Source: Billgrantia kenyensis
GTDB taxonomy: Bacteria > Pseudomonadota > Gammaproteobacteria > Pseudomonadales > Halomonadaceae
Length of the DNA stretch: 53,280 bases
Reading direction: 5' to 3'
Assembly: GCF_013697085.1 (NCBI RefSeq)
Contig: NZ_JACEFT010000028.1
Span: 1-53,280, forward strand
This document shows positions 11,043 through 20,738 of the stretch, one piece after another. A program made the position numbers and the translations under genes. The stretch's first letter is position 1; every line of letters starts with the position of its first letter. The notes below the pieces were generated by a model. It worked only from the letters and a program-made list of their open reading frames with translations. It had not been told where the DNA came from and did not search any database.

Positions 11043-11594
11043 TTACCCGCCCTGCGCAGCCAGGTACTGGTCCTTGAGCTTGACGTAATTTCCTGCGGTA
11101 TAAGGGAAGAATTCACGCTCCTTCTGCTTCAACGGCCGCAGTGCCTTGGCCGGATTGCCGGCATACACATGGCCACTCTCGAGCCGCTTGCCCGGGGTCA
11201 CCACGGCGCCGGCCGCGATGATCACCTCGTCTTCGACCACCGCACCATCCATGACGATGGCACCCATGCCCACCAGGATGCGATTGCCCAGCGTACAGCC
11301 GTGCAAAATCGCCTTGTGGCCGATGGTGACGTCCTCACCGACGGTGAGAGGAAAACCATCGGGGTTGAAGTCACTGGCGTGGGTGATATGCAGCACGCTG
11401 CCGTCCTGCACGCTGGTACGCGCGCCGATGCGGATGCGGTGCATGTCGCCGCGGATCACCGCCATGGGCCAAACCGAGCAATCGTCGCCCAACACCACGT
11501 CGCCCAGCACCACGCTGGCCGGATCCACGTAGACCCGTGCACCCAGGGTCGGCTGCGTACCCTGCCAGCTGCGGATGGGGTCATTCCAACTCAT
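11043..11594 (-). CDS. yrdA: Gamma-class carbonic anhydrase family protein
   Basis: A 183-residue left-handed beta-helix protein of the gamma-carbonic anhydrase/YrdA family. The imperfect hexapeptide repeats are visible (for example VVLGDVVLGDDCSVW, then VTIGHKAILHGCTLGN). The three metal-binding His are expected at VLHIT, TIGH and ILHGC. It is of full family length. Many YrdA proteins have weak or no proven CO2 hydration activity, so carbonic anhydrase function is inferred from the family. It stands alone downstream of the NSS transporter on the same strand, with a 41-bp gap that could allow co-transcription. Confidence 0.88.
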   Translation of the reverse strand: MSWNDPIRSWQGTQPTLGARVYVDPASVVLGDVVLGDDCSVWPMAVIRGDMHRIRIGARTSVQDGSVLHITHASDFNPDGFPLTVGEDVTIGHKAILHGCTLGNRILVGMGAIVMDGAVVEDEVIIAAGAVVTPGKRLESGHVYAGNPAKALRPLKQKEREFFPYTAGNYVKLKDQYLAAQGG

Positions 11595-11635
11595 GCAAGC
11601 CTCCAGGCCGGCGTCTCGCCGGTCACATCAAGTCG

Positions 11636-12976
11636 TTACAGCAGTCCGGCCGCCAGCACCACGGCCGCCAGGGGAATCGAAACCCAGCGTACCACCGACC
11701 GCCACAGCAGGAAGCCGGGCTCGCTGACGCCAAGGGCCGCGCGAGCCTCCTGCTGCGGCATGACCCAGGCAGCAAAGATACCGATCAGCAGCCCGCCCAC
11801 CGGCAGGAAGATCTCGGTGGGAATGGTCGTCACCAGGTCAAAGGCGTTCATGCCGAACAGCGGGCGCCACTCGGCCAGGGTAGAGAAGGAGAGCACTGAA
11901 AGCAGCCCCAGCAGCCACACCGAGAGCCCCACCACGGCGGCCGACTTGCCGCGGCCAAGGCCACGCCCTTGCAGCGTGGCGACCATGGGCTCAGCCAGGT
12001 TGATTGATGAGGTCCAGGTGGCCAGCAGCAACAGCAGGAAGAACAGACTCAGCCACACCGAGCCCCAGGGGAGCTCGGCAAAGGCGATGGGCAGGGTGAC
12101 GAACATCAACCCAGGCCCCTCGCCGGGATCCATGCCCTGGGAGAACACCACCGAGAAGATGGCGATGCCGGCCAGCAAGGCCACGCTGACGTCGAGTACC
12201 GCCACTGCACCCGCTGCCCGCGGAAGGCTCTGTCGCTCCGGCATGTAGGCGCCATAGGCCATCAGCGCACAGGCCCCGACCGCCAGGGTGAAGAAAGCGT
12301 GCCCCATGGCATGCAGCACGACGAGCGGCGTGATGGCCGAAAAGTCCGGCTGGAACAGCCAGGCCAGTGCCGGGCCAAAGCCGTCGGTGGTGGCGGCATA
12401 GCCCGCCAGCAGCACCAGCAGCAGATACAGCATCGGCATCAACAGGTTGTTGAGCCGCTCCAGCCCCTTGGCCACGCCCGCCGCCACCACGGTCATGGTC
12501 ATGAACAGGAAAAGCGAGTGGTTGAAGGTCATCCTTCCCGGGTCGGCGAGAAAGCCCTCGAAGCCGGCGGCGACTTCGGCAGCCCCCAGGCCGGTGAAAC
12601 CGCCGTTGACAGCAGTGACGAAGAACTCGATGGACCAGCCCGAGACCACTGAGTAGAACGACAGGATGCAAAACACGGTGAAGGCACCGAACAAGCCCAG
12701 CAGCTGCCAGTGGCGGCTGGCTCCCGCCTGCCCGGCAAGGTAGCCCAAGGACTGTATCGGCGAGCGACGGCCGGCACGTCCGACGAGGATCTCTGCCATC
12801 ATCGCCGGCAGCCCGAGCAGCAGCACGAAAATCACGTAGAGTACCAGGAAGGCCGCACCGCCATTTTCCCCTGTAATATAGGGAAAACGCCAGATGTTGC
12901 CGAGCCCCACGGCCGCTCCGGTCACTGCCAGTATGAAGGCTCGCCGGGTGCTCCAGCGCTCCAGGGTTGCGTTCAT
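11636..12976 (-). CDS. Neurotransmitter:sodium symporter family transporter
   Basis: A 446-residue NSS/SNF-family (LeuT-like) sodium-coupled amino acid or amine transporter in the inner membrane. TM1 has the family signature GAAVGLGNIWRFPY near residues 19-32, with the unwound glycine region that binds Na+ and substrate. About eleven to twelve hydrophobic segments follow. The ATG at 12976 is preceded by GAGGTGA; the longer reading frame upstream is discarded. It is divergent from prlC. Substrate cannot be read from sequence; in a halophile, uptake of amino-acid-type solutes is plausible but unproven. Confidence 0.88.
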   Translation of the reverse strand: MNATLERWSTRRAFILAVTGAAVGLGNIWRFPYITGENGGAAFLVLYVIFVLLLGLPAMMAEILVGRAGRRSPIQSLGYLAGQAGASRHWQLLGLFGAFTVFCILSFYSVVSGWSIEFFVTAVNGGFTGLGAAEVAAGFEGFLADPGRMTFNHSLFLFMTMTVVAAGVAKGLERLNNLLMPMLYLLLVLLAGYAATTDGFGPALAWLFQPDFSAITPLVVLHAMGHAFFTLAVGACALMAYGAYMPERQSLPRAAGAVAVLDVSVALLAGIAIFSVVFSQGMDPGEGPGLMFVTLPIAFAELPWGSVWLSLFFLLLLLATWTSSINLAEPMVATLQGRGLGRGKSAAVVGLSVWLLGLLSVLSFSTLAEWRPLFGMNAFDLVTTIPTEIFLPVGGLLIGIFAAWVMPQQEARAALGVSEPGFLLWRSVVRWVSIPLAAVVLAAGLL

Positions 12977-13117
12977 GCGGTCACCTCGACGTTCGTGGAG
13001 GCGCAAGCCTATCAGCCCGGCTCCCCACCACCAATCCCCGCCGGGATTGAAACCCGATCGTGCTGGCCGCATCTAATTGCTATTCCGATGATTCGAACCC
13101 CCAACACCGAGGTGAGC

Positions 13118-15169
13118 ATGCCCCACAATCCCCTGCTCGAGTCCCATGAGCTGCCACCCTTCGCCGAGATCAAGCCAGAGCACGTGGTGCCGGCCATCGA
13201 GAAGCTGCTCGCCGACAACCGCAATACCACCGAGGCCCTGGTGCAGCGGGCAGAGCAGGAACCGCCCACCTGGGATAGCTTCGCCGCCCCGCTCGAGGCA
13301 CTCAACGACAAGCTCTCTCGTGCCTGGTCGCCGGTCTCACACCTCAACGGCACCATGAACTCGCCCGCCCTGCGCGATGCCTACCAGGCCTGCCTCGGCC
13401 AGCTCTCCGACTACAGCACCTGGTTGGGGCAACACGAGGGATTGTTTCGCGCCTGGCAAGCGCTCAAGGAGGGACCGGCCTGGGCCGAGCTGGACGAGGC
13501 CCAGCGGCGCTGCGTCGACAACACCCTGCGCGATTTCCGCCTTGCCGGCGTCGACCTGCCCGCCGAGCAGAAGCGCCGCTACGGTGAGATCAAAGCGCGC
13601 CTGTCGGAGCTCGCCAATACCTTTTCCAACCAGCTGCTCGATGCCACCCAGGCCTGGCACAAGGACATAGGCGACAAGGAGCGGTTGGCAGGCCTGCCCC
13701 CGAGTGCTCTGGCAACGCTCGCCGCCAACGCCGAGGCCAAGGGGGGGCAGGGCTACCGCATCACGCTGGACTTTCCCAGCTTCTATCCGGTTCTCACCTT
13801 CGCCGACGACCGCGAGCTTCGCCGCGAGGTCTACACGGCGTTCGTCACCCGCGCCTCGGACCAGGGCCCCAATGCCGGGGAGTACGACAATGCCCCGATC
13901 ATCGAGGAGACCCTTCGCCTGCGCCGCGAGCTGGCCGAGCTGCTGGGATTCGCCAGCTACGCCGACCTGTCGCTGGCCACCAAGATGGCCGAGTCGCCGC
14001 GCCAGGTGCTCGATTTCCTCGAAGATCTCGCCCGTCGCGCGGTACCTCAGGCCCGGGAGGAGTTTGCCGAGCTGGAAGCCTACGCCCGCGACACTCTGGG
14101 CATGAACGAGCTGGCCCCCTGGGACATCGGCTATGCCAGTGAAAAGCTGCGCGAAGCACGCCACGCCATTTCGCAGGAGCAGCTGCGTCCCTACTTCCCT
14201 GCTCCGCGAGTGGTCGACGGTCTGTTCCAGGTTGTCGAGCGCCTCTACGGCGTCACCTTCGAGGAGGATGCAGAGGCGCCTCGCTACCACCCGGAGGTGC
14301 GTTACTTCCGCATCGTGGAGCACGGCGAGCCAATCGCCGGCTTCTACCTCGACCTGTATGCCCGCGAGGGCAAGCGCGGCGGTGCCTGGATGGACGAGTG
14401 CCGGGTGCGCCGCAGCCGCGAGGACGGCGGCCTGCAGCTGCCGGTGGCCTACCTGACCTGCAACTTTACCCGCCCCGTGGGCAATGCACCGGCGCTGCTG
14501 ACCCATGACGAAGTCACCACCCTGTTCCACGAGTTCGGCCACGGGTTGCACCACATGCTGACGCGCCAGACCGTTGCCGAGGTTTCCGGCATCAACGGCG
14601 TGGCCTGGGATGCCGTCGAGCTGCCCAGCCAGTTCATGGAGAACTACTGCTGGGAGCGGGAGGGCCTCGACCTGATCGCCGGCCATGTCGACAGCGGCGA
14701 GCCGCTGCCGGCCGAGCTGCTGCAGCGCCTGCAGGCGGCCAAGAACTTCCAGTCCGCCATGGGCCTGGTGCGCCAGCTCGAATTCTCGCTGTTCGACCTG
14801 CGCCTGCACCATGAACTCACCGCCCCCTCGGCGGCTGAAGTACAGGCGCTGCTCGATTCCGTGCGCGACGCCGTCTCGGTGGTCCCGCGGGCAGACTTCA
14901 ACCGCTTCCAGAACGGCTTCAGCCATATCTTCGCCGGCGGCTATGCCGCAGGCTACTACAGCTACAAATGGGCCGAGGTGCTCTCCGCCGATGCCTGGAG
15001 CGCCTTCGAGGAGGCCGGTATCTTCGACCCCGATACCGGTCGCCGCTTCCGCAGCGAGATCCTCGAGCAGGGCGGTGCCCGCGATGCCGCGGAGCTGTTT
15101 CGCGCCTTCCGCGGCCGAGAGCCCAGCGTCGAACCGCTGCTGCGCCACAACGGCATCCGCGCCGCCTGA
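13118..15169 (+). CDS. prlC: Oligopeptidase A (M3 metallopeptidase)
   Basis: A 683-residue cytoplasmic zinc endopeptidase that clears signal peptides and other short peptides. The catalytic HEFGH motif lies at His471-His475, with the expected downstream Glu in the ELPSQFMENY segment about 28 residues later. Length matches E. coli OpdA (about 680). The ATG at 13118 follows GAGGTGAGC; an in-frame ATG ten codons upstream lacks a ribosome site. It is followed by yheV, an arrangement known in Pseudomonas. Confidence 0.95.
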   Translation: MPHNPLLESHELPPFAEIKPEHVVPAIEKLLADNRNTTEALVQRAEQEPPTWDSFAAPLEALNDKLSRAWSPVSHLNGTMNSPALRDAYQACLGQLSDYSTWLGQHEGLFRAWQALKEGPAWAELDEAQRRCVDNTLRDFRLAGVDLPAEQKRRYGEIKARLSELANTFSNQLLDATQAWHKDIGDKERLAGLPPSALATLAANAEAKGGQGYRITLDFPSFYPVLTFADDRELRREVYTAFVTRASDQGPNAGEYDNAPIIEETLRLRRELAELLGFASYADLSLATKMAESPRQVLDFLEDLARRAVPQAREEFAELEAYARDTLGMNELAPWDIGYASEKLREARHAISQEQLRPYFPAPRVVDGLFQVVERLYGVTFEEDAEAPRYHPEVRYFRIVEHGEPIAGFYLDLYAREGKRGGAWMDECRVRRSREDGGLQLPVAYLTCNFTRPVGNAPALLTHDEVTTLFHEFGHGLHHMLTRQTVAEVSGINGVAWDAVELPSQFMENYCWEREGLDLIAGHVDSGEPLPAELLQRLQAAKNFQSAMGLVRQLEFSLFDLRLHHELTAPSAAEVQALLDSVRDAVSVVPRADFNRFQNGFSHIFAGGYAAGYYSYKWAEVLSADAWSAFEEAGIFDPDTGRRFRSEILEQGGARDAAELFRAFRGREPSVEPLLRHNGIRAA

Positions 15170-15243
15170 CACCGTCCCCGCACCACGTTATCGTAGCCAT
15201 ATCCCCGCCGGGCCCACCCGGCGGCCTTTCACCTGGAGGCATC

Positions 15244-15489
15244 ATGGCCGCTAAGAAACGCTTCATTGCCGGCGCAATCTGCCCCCGCTGTGCCGCGATG
15301 GACCGCATTCGCGCCTGGGAGCAGAACGGCATCCGCTATCGTGACTGTGTCAGCTGCGACTTCTTCGAACAGACAGCAATCGAAGAGGAGGCGGCAGCCG
15401 AGCTGGAAACCCGCGTCAACCGCGAACGTGAGGAGCAGCAGCGCAACGATGTGCAGACCGTGAGAATTCTCGACCCCGGGAGCCGCTGA
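15244..15489 (+). CDS. yheV: YheV-family putative zinc-ribbon protein
   Basis: An 81-residue small protein with two CxxC knuckles, CPRC at 13-16 and CVSC about 20 residues later, typical of the YheV/DUF2387 putative metal-binding family. The rest is a Glu-rich helical tail. It begins at an ATG after a GGAGG site, 74 bp past prlC and only 2 bp before the next gene, so it is probably co-transcribed with both. Function is unknown in the family. Confidence 0.88.
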   Translation: MAAKKRFIAGAICPRCAAMDRIRAWEQNGIRYRDCVSCDFFEQTAIEEEAAAELETRVNREREEQQRNDVQTVRILDPGSR

Positions 15490-15491
15490 AC

Positions 15492-17246
15492 GTGACGCGC
15501 GAAGCAGCGCTCGGCGACAGGCAGCGCCAGGGCAGGCGACGTCACCTGGAGCTGCTTGGCCTTGCCGCCGCCGCGGCCCTGCTGCTGTCGCGCCCCGACC
15601 TTGCCACTCTCGCCGCCGGGCTGGGCCTATTCCTGTGGGGCATGACGCTACTGGAAGGGGCCATCAAGCGACTTTCCGGCGGCACCCTCGATCACTGGCT
15701 GCATGCCTCCACTCGTCACACGGGGCGGGCCATCGGCGTGGGAGCGCTGGCAACCGCCCTGGTACAGTCCAGCTCGCTGGTCACCCTGCTGGCGATGTCC
15801 TTCGTCAGTGCCGGACTGGTGACCTTGCCGGGTGCCATCGCGCTGCTGTTCGGCGCCAACCTGGGCACCACCACCGGCGCCTGGCTGATCGCCACGTTCG
15901 GCCTGCGCTTCGACCTGGCCCAGTACGCCATGCCGCTGCTCGCTCTCGGCCTGCTCGGTCAATACCGCCTGAGCGGCAAGCTGGCAGGCATGGCCGGGCT
16001 GCTGCTCGGCATAGGCCTGCTGTTTCTCGGCATCGACTTCATGAAGCTCGGCTTCGAGGCGTGGCAGGACGGTATCCGCCTGGACGGGCTGGCCGGCGAC
16101 CGCGCCTGGCACTGGCCACTGCTGGTGCTGCTCGGCGTGATTGCCACCGTGGTGATGCAGTCGAGTCACGCCACATTGCTGCTGACCTTGACGGCGCTTG
16201 CCTCGGGCCAACTGCCTTACCTCCCGGCCCTGGCCATCGCCATCGGCGCCAATATCGGCACCACCGTCACCGCCGTGATCGGCGCCCTGCCAGCGGGGGT
16301 AGCGGCACGGCGTCTGGCCGGGGCGCATGTGATTTTCAACTTGGCCACGGCGGCCGTTGCCCTTGTTCTGCTCGTGCCGCTGGCATGGCTGGTGGACGCC
16401 ATCGCTGAGGTGATCGGGCTCGCCGCTACCGCCTGGCCGCTCAAGCTGGCCCTGTTTCACACCCTGTTCAACCTGCTGGGCATCGTCTTGATGCTGCCCC
16501 TGATCCCTCGCCTGGCCGAGTGGCTCGAGCAGCGCTTTCCGGAACCGGCGCGCTTGCCGCTGACCCAGGCACGCTATCTCGACCCGGCCTCCCTCAACCA
16601 TGCCGACACTGCCGTCAGTGCCATGGAGCAGGAGTGCCGACGTCTCGAGCGACGTGCCTATCACCTGCTGTGCAATGCCATCCTCATGCCCAGTGCGGAA
16701 GTGATCGGGCACCCACCCCAGCCCCACAGCGTGGCGGCCCCCATCGAGCGGGAGGCATGGCCCCTGGTCAATACGCGTTACCATGAACGTATCAAGCCGC
16801 TGCTGACCGAGATCATGGCGTTTCAGGCACGCATCGACGTACCGCTGACCGAGGCCCAGCAGCAGCACTTGGCAGTGCTGCAGGCTCGCTCCCTGCGCAT
16901 GGTAGAGGCGGTACGCTTCGGCGAGGTGCTGCAACGCAGCCTGCTGCGCCACTCGGCACGCGTCAGCCCCCTGAGGGAGGCGCATGACGACCTGCGCCTG
17001 GCCGTCGCAATTGGCCTCAACCGATTGGCCGAGCAGGAAGATGGCCAGACGATTGCCGCCCCCCTCGAGGAGGTGCGGCGACATTGGCAGGACCAGCTCG
17101 CCAAGCGGCTGCGCGAGCACCGCCTCGACCCCTGGCTCGCCTCGACCCTGATGAACGACCTTCATCAGGCAAGCCGCATGATGGCGGCACTCAGCGAACG
17201 GGATGCTTCCGCCGAGCGTGCGGAAAACCACACATCCCCACAGTAA
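15492..17246 (+). CDS. Na+/phosphate cotransporter family protein
   Basis: A 584-residue membrane protein with two inverted Na/Pi-cotransporter repeats (PF02690). Each repeat carries the QSS signature: ALVQSSSLVTLL near residue 90 and VVMQSSHATLLL near 220, each followed by GANxGTT (FGANLGTTTG and IGANIGTTVT). The last ~220 residues are soluble, helical and PhoU-like, as in the YjbB group. The start is a GTG two bases after yheV, with GGGAG upstream; no suitable ATG is nearby. Likely transports phosphate with sodium, a reasonable role in a sodium-rich habitat. Confidence 0.88.
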   Translation: MTREAALGDRQRQGRRRHLELLGLAAAAALLLSRPDLATLAAGLGLFLWGMTLLEGAIKRLSGGTLDHWLHASTRHTGRAIGVGALATALVQSSSLVTLLAMSFVSAGLVTLPGAIALLFGANLGTTTGAWLIATFGLRFDLAQYAMPLLALGLLGQYRLSGKLAGMAGLLLGIGLLFLGIDFMKLGFEAWQDGIRLDGLAGDRAWHWPLLVLLGVIATVVMQSSHATLLLTLTALASGQLPYLPALAIAIGANIGTTVTAVIGALPAGVAARRLAGAHVIFNLATAAVALVLLVPLAWLVDAIAEVIGLAATAWPLKLALFHTLFNLLGIVLMLPLIPRLAEWLEQRFPEPARLPLTQARYLDPASLNHADTAVSAMEQECRRLERRAYHLLCNAILMPSAEVIGHPPQPHSVAAPIEREAWPLVNTRYHERIKPLLTEIMAFQARIDVPLTEAQQQHLAVLQARSLRMVEAVRFGEVLQRSLLRHSARVSPLREAHDDLRLAVAIGLNRLAEQEDGQTIAAPLEEVRRHWQDQLAKRLREHRLDPWLASTLMNDLHQASRMMAALSERDASAERAENHTSPQ

Positions 17247-17345
17247 CTTAGTGTGAAATCCCAGCCAGGCACGCCACCACCCGCTATCGACTTTAGTTGA
17301 AAAAAAGACATCCAATCCCTTGTTTTTCCAATTACCTTGCCAGCA

Positions 17346-17361
17346 TGGCTCAGCATTTGCC
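17346..17361 (+). promoter_or_regulatory. Sigma54-like promoter of the TAXI-TRAP operon
   Basis: TGGCTCA-GCAT-TTGCC matches the sigma54 consensus TGGCACR-N4-TTGCW at 14 of 16 positions, with invariant GG and GC 12 bases apart. Transcription would start near 17373, about 70 bases before the receptor ATG. Upstream (about 17293-17333) an imperfect inverted repeat, TTGAAAAA.../...TTTTTCCAA, could serve as an activator site. The DctB/DctD pair is the obvious candidate activator. Confidence 0.65.
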
Positions 17362-17442
17362 TACACTAGGATGTATCACCACGGTTTTCATCAGAGCGCC
17401 GCGGTGCGCTCTCATAACGACAAGGCAAATCGGAGTACTTCC

Positions 17443-18426
17443 ATGCGCTATACCGCCTCCAAACTGATCGCCACCTCCGTGCTCGGCGCGGCCCTGATCG
17501 CCACTGGCGCCCAGGCCGAAGACCGCAGCGACTGGCCCCGCAGCCTGACCGTAGGCACCGCCAGCCAGGGTGGTACCTACTACATCTACGGCTCTGGCTG
17601 GGCCAACATGGTGGGCGATGCTCTCGGCGTCTCCTTCGGCGCCGAAGTCACCGGCGGCCCGGTTCAGAACGCCACTCTGGTTCAGATGGGCGAGCACGAT
17701 TTCGGCATGGTGACCATGGGCCCGGCCTATGAAGCCTGGACCGGCAACAGTGAGCTTGCCCCGGGCGTCGAGCACACCGACATCCGTGCCGTATTCCCGA
17801 TGTACCAGACCACCCTGCAGATCGTCGCCCTGTCCGGCTCAGGCATCAACTCCGTCGCCGATCTGGACGGCAAGACCGTGGGCGTTGGCCCGGCGGGCGG
17901 CACGTCGGACATGTACTACCCGCAGCTGTTCGAAAAGCTTGGCCTTGACGTCGATACTCGTAACGGCGGCGCCTCCGACCAGGCAGGCCAGCTGCAGGAT
18001 GGCCTGATCGACGCCTTCGCCTTCGCTGCCGGCGTGCCGATCTCTGCATTCAGCCAGCTCGAGGCCCAGGCCAACGTCAATATCTTCTCGTTCTCCGATG
18101 ACGAGATGGGCCAGTTCCTGGACGACTTCCCCGAGCTGAGCCCGGCCAGCATTCCGGCCTCCGTCTACAACAGCCTGGATGAGGATCTGCCGGCCGTCTC
18201 GATCTGGAACTTCGCCATCACTCACAAGGACATGCCGGAGTCGCTGGTCTATGAAGTGACCCAGACCGTCATGGAAAACCATGAGCGCATGGTCCAGATT
18301 CACGGTGCCGCTCGCGAGACACTGCCCGAGAACTTCGAGCACAACTCCTTCCTGCCCTGGCACCCGGGTGCCGTTCGCTGGTTCGAAGAGAACGGCTACG
18401 ACATTCCGGAAGACCTGCGCGGCTGA
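17443..18426 (+). CDS. TAXI-family TRAP solute receptor 1
   Basis: A 327-residue periplasmic substrate-binding protein of the TAXI family. A signal peptide (1-25, ending AQA) precedes the mature start EDRSDWP. The binding-protein fold shows GTASQGGTYY near 37, GPAGGTSDMYY near 150 and FAAGVPISAF near 198. It delivers ligand to the fused permease downstream; TAXI systems carry organic acids and similar anions, and many are sodium-coupled. A hairpin after the stop probably raises receptor expression above that of the permease. It is clearly paralogous to the receptor at 20739-21794 (both start the mature chain with DRSDWP and share HPGAVR near the end). Confidence 0.92.
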   Translation: MRYTASKLIATSVLGAALIATGAQAEDRSDWPRSLTVGTASQGGTYYIYGSGWANMVGDALGVSFGAEVTGGPVQNATLVQMGEHDFGMVTMGPAYEAWTGNSELAPGVEHTDIRAVFPMYQTTLQIVALSGSGINSVADLDGKTVGVGPAGGTSDMYYPQLFEKLGLDVDTRNGGASDQAGQLQDGLIDAFAFAAGVPISAFSQLEAQANVNIFSFSDDEMGQFLDDFPELSPASIPASVYNSLDEDLPAVSIWNFAITHKDMPESLVYEVTQTVMENHERMVQIHGAARETLPENFEHNSFLPWHPGAVRWFEENGYDIPEDLRG

Positions 18427-18443
18427 TCAACCAGCGCGCCATC

Positions 18444-18467
18444 GACGCCGGCCTGCGGGCCGGCGTC
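18444..18467 (+). terminator. Intercistronic hairpin after TAXI receptor 1
   Basis: A perfect 10-bp stem (GACGCCGGCC / GGCCGGCGTC) with a TGCG loop and no T-run. It lies between receptor and permease genes, where such structures commonly protect the receptor mRNA or attenuate transcription. Confidence 0.65.
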
Positions 18468-18515
18468 AACGCCTTGCCTCAACCAAGGCACCCGTAACCA
18501 TCTAGGCACTCCGGC

Positions 18516-20675
18516 ATGACTCACGAAACCCAACCCAACGAAGCGGCGGCGAAGCTCGGCACTGAAGGCGTCGCCGATATGCCCATTGCCCACAACGAGC
18601 GCGTGCTTTCCGGCTTGCTCGGACAGACGGTGTTCGCCGCCTGTGTGCTATTCACCGCAATGCATCTGTATGCGCTCAATGTCGCTCCCATCGAGACATG
18701 GGCCTTTCGCATCATCCACGTGGCCGGTGGCCTGGCCGTCGGTTTCGCCATCACCGCCGCCATGACATTGGATCGCAGTCCCGAGCCGGTGCGCATCAGC
18801 CGCCTCGAGTGGTTTGCCCTGATACCCGCGGCCGCTGCCATCGCCTATGCCACCTTCACCATCGGCTATGCCTGGTACATGCGCGAGACCGGCACGGCAC
18901 CCGCCGAGTGGCTGGTCGTGCACATGAGCTGGTCGCTGGTGGTCGCGACCGCCATCGCCCTGGTCAGCAGTTGGATCTGGCAAAGCTCTAGCCGCTCCAT
19001 CCACTGGGCCGATGCCATCCTGATCGTGGCCTCGATCATCGTTGCCGCCTACCTCATTCTCGTGCTCCAGCGCTGGCGCATGGCCGCCGGCACCCCGTTC
19101 GCCGGACAGACAGAGTTCATGATCGCCGCCGTCGGCGTGGCACTGATCATGGAGCTGACCCGCCGCGTGGCCGGCCTGGCCCTGATCGTCATCACCGCCG
19201 TGTTCCTGGTCTATGCCTTTGCCGGCCCCTATCTGCCGGGCCTGCTCGAGCATCGCGGCTACTCCGCCTCACGCTTCTTTACCTATCTCTACACCGACAA
19301 CGGCATCCTGGGCCCGACCACCGCCGTCTCGTCGACCTATATCATTCTGTTCATCACCTTTGCCGCCTTCCTGCAGGCGTCCAAGGTGGGGGACTATTTC
19401 ATCAACTTCGCCTTCGCTGCTGCCGGGCGCGCACGGGGCGGTCCGGCCAAGGTCGCAGTCTTCGCTTCCGGCCTGATGGGCATGATCAACGGCACCTCCG
19501 CGGGCAATGTGGTGGCCACCGGCTCGCTGACCATCCCGCTGATGAAGAAGGTGGGCTACCGGCCGCGCAGCGCCGGCGGCATCGAGGCCGCGGCCTCGAC
19601 CGGTGGACAGATCGTGCCGCCGATCATGGGCGCCGGCGCCTTCATCATGGCCGAGATCACCGGCATTCCCTACACCGAAATCGCCATTGCCGCGCTGATT
19701 CCGGCCGCGCTGTACTTCCTCTCCATCTACCTGATGGTCGACCTGGAAGCGCGCCGCGACGGCATGCAAGGCATGCGCAAGGACGAGATCCCGCAGTTCC
19801 GTCGCTTGGTCAAGCAGGTCTATCTGTTCCTGCCCATCATCATTCTGATCGGCACCCTGTTCATGGGTTACTCGGTGATCCGCGCCGGCACCCTGGCGAT
19901 GGTCAGCGCCGCCGTGGTCTCCTGGTTCACCCCGCACTGGATGGGGCCCAAGGCGCTGCTCAACGCCCTCTCGCTGGGCGCCCGCATGGCCATTCCTCTG
20001 ATCGCCGTGTGCGCCTGCGCCGGCATCATCGTCGGGGTCATCTCGCTGACAGGCGTCGGCGCGCGCTTCGCCTCCATGCTGCTGGGCATCGCCGATGCCA
20101 GCCACCTGCTGGCGCTGTTCTTCGCCATGTGTATCTCGATCCTGCTGGGCATGGGCATGCCCACCACCGCCGCCTATGCGGTGGCCGCCTCGGTGGTTGC
20201 CCCGGGCCTGCAGCAGATCGGCATTCCGCCGCTGGTGGCGCACTTCTTCGTGTTCTACTACGCGGTGCTCTCGGCGATCACCCCACCGGTGGCCCTGGCC
20301 GGCTACGCCGCGGCGGCAATCTCCAATACCGATCCGCTGAAGACGGCCGTGACCTCCTTCAAGTTCGGCCTGGCCGCCTTCATCGTGCCGTTCATGTTCT
20401 TCTATAGCCCCGCGCTGCTGATGGACGGCACCTGGACGCAGATCCTGCGCGTGGCCATCACCGCCGGTATCGGCATCTACCTGCTGGCCTCGGCCGTGCA
20501 GGGTTGGTTCCTCAACGGCGTGGCCAACCTCGTGCAGCGCGGCCTGCTGCTTGTGGCAGCGCTCGCCATGATCGCCGGCGGCTGGATGACCGACCTGGTC
20601 GGTATCGGTCTCGGTGCGCTGGTGTTTGCCTGGCAGGCTGCCGCACTGAAGGCCAAGCCCTCTGCTTCGGCCTGA
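18516..20675 (+). CDS. Fused TRAP transporter permease (4TM+12TM)
   Basis: A 719-residue inner-membrane permease in which the small DctQ-like and large DctM-like subunits are fused, as is usual for TAXI systems. Many hydrophobic segments are visible. The DctM part (from about residue 250) contains the conserved motifs GLMGMINGTSAGNVVATGS and the ASTGGQIVPPIMGAGAF loop, and near 545 the GMGMPTTAAY and ITPPVALAGY stretches that form substrate and Na+ sites. It is flanked by two paralogous receptor genes, so both may dock onto it. The N-terminal ~40 residues are soluble. Confidence 0.93.
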   Translation: MTHETQPNEAAAKLGTEGVADMPIAHNERVLSGLLGQTVFAACVLFTAMHLYALNVAPIETWAFRIIHVAGGLAVGFAITAAMTLDRSPEPVRISRLEWFALIPAAAAIAYATFTIGYAWYMRETGTAPAEWLVVHMSWSLVVATAIALVSSWIWQSSSRSIHWADAILIVASIIVAAYLILVLQRWRMAAGTPFAGQTEFMIAAVGVALIMELTRRVAGLALIVITAVFLVYAFAGPYLPGLLEHRGYSASRFFTYLYTDNGILGPTTAVSSTYIILFITFAAFLQASKVGDYFINFAFAAAGRARGGPAKVAVFASGLMGMINGTSAGNVVATGSLTIPLMKKVGYRPRSAGGIEAAASTGGQIVPPIMGAGAFIMAEITGIPYTEIAIAALIPAALYFLSIYLMVDLEARRDGMQGMRKDEIPQFRRLVKQVYLFLPIIILIGTLFMGYSVIRAGTLAMVSAAVVSWFTPHWMGPKALLNALSLGARMAIPLIAVCACAGIIVGVISLTGVGARFASMLLGIADASHLLALFFAMCISILLGMGMPTTAAYAVAASVVAPGLQQIGIPPLVAHFFVFYYAVLSAITPPVALAGYAAAAISNTDPLKTAVTSFKFGLAAFIVPFMFFYSPALLMDGTWTQILRVAITAGIGIYLLASAVQGWFLNGVANLVQRGLLLVAALAMIAGGWMTDLVGIGLGALVFAWQAAALKAKPSASA

Positions 20676-20681
20676 GCGATC

Positions 20682-20705
20682 CCCGGGTGGCCGCGGCCAC
20701 CCGGG
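20682..20705 (+). terminator. Intercistronic palindrome after the TRAP permease
   Basis: An 11-bp perfect stem (CCCGGGTGGCC / GGCCACCCGGG) separated by two bases. It lies in the 63-bp gap before the second receptor gene, with no T-run, so read-through into that gene is likely. Confidence 0.6.
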
Positions 20706-20738
20706 CTTTGCGACGCTAAGTTCGCAAGGAGGTTTAGC

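Noticed and set aside
13337..15172. A 611-codon minus-strand open frame across prlC
   Set aside because: It is the shadow of oligopeptidase A, whose catalytic motif is on the other strand.
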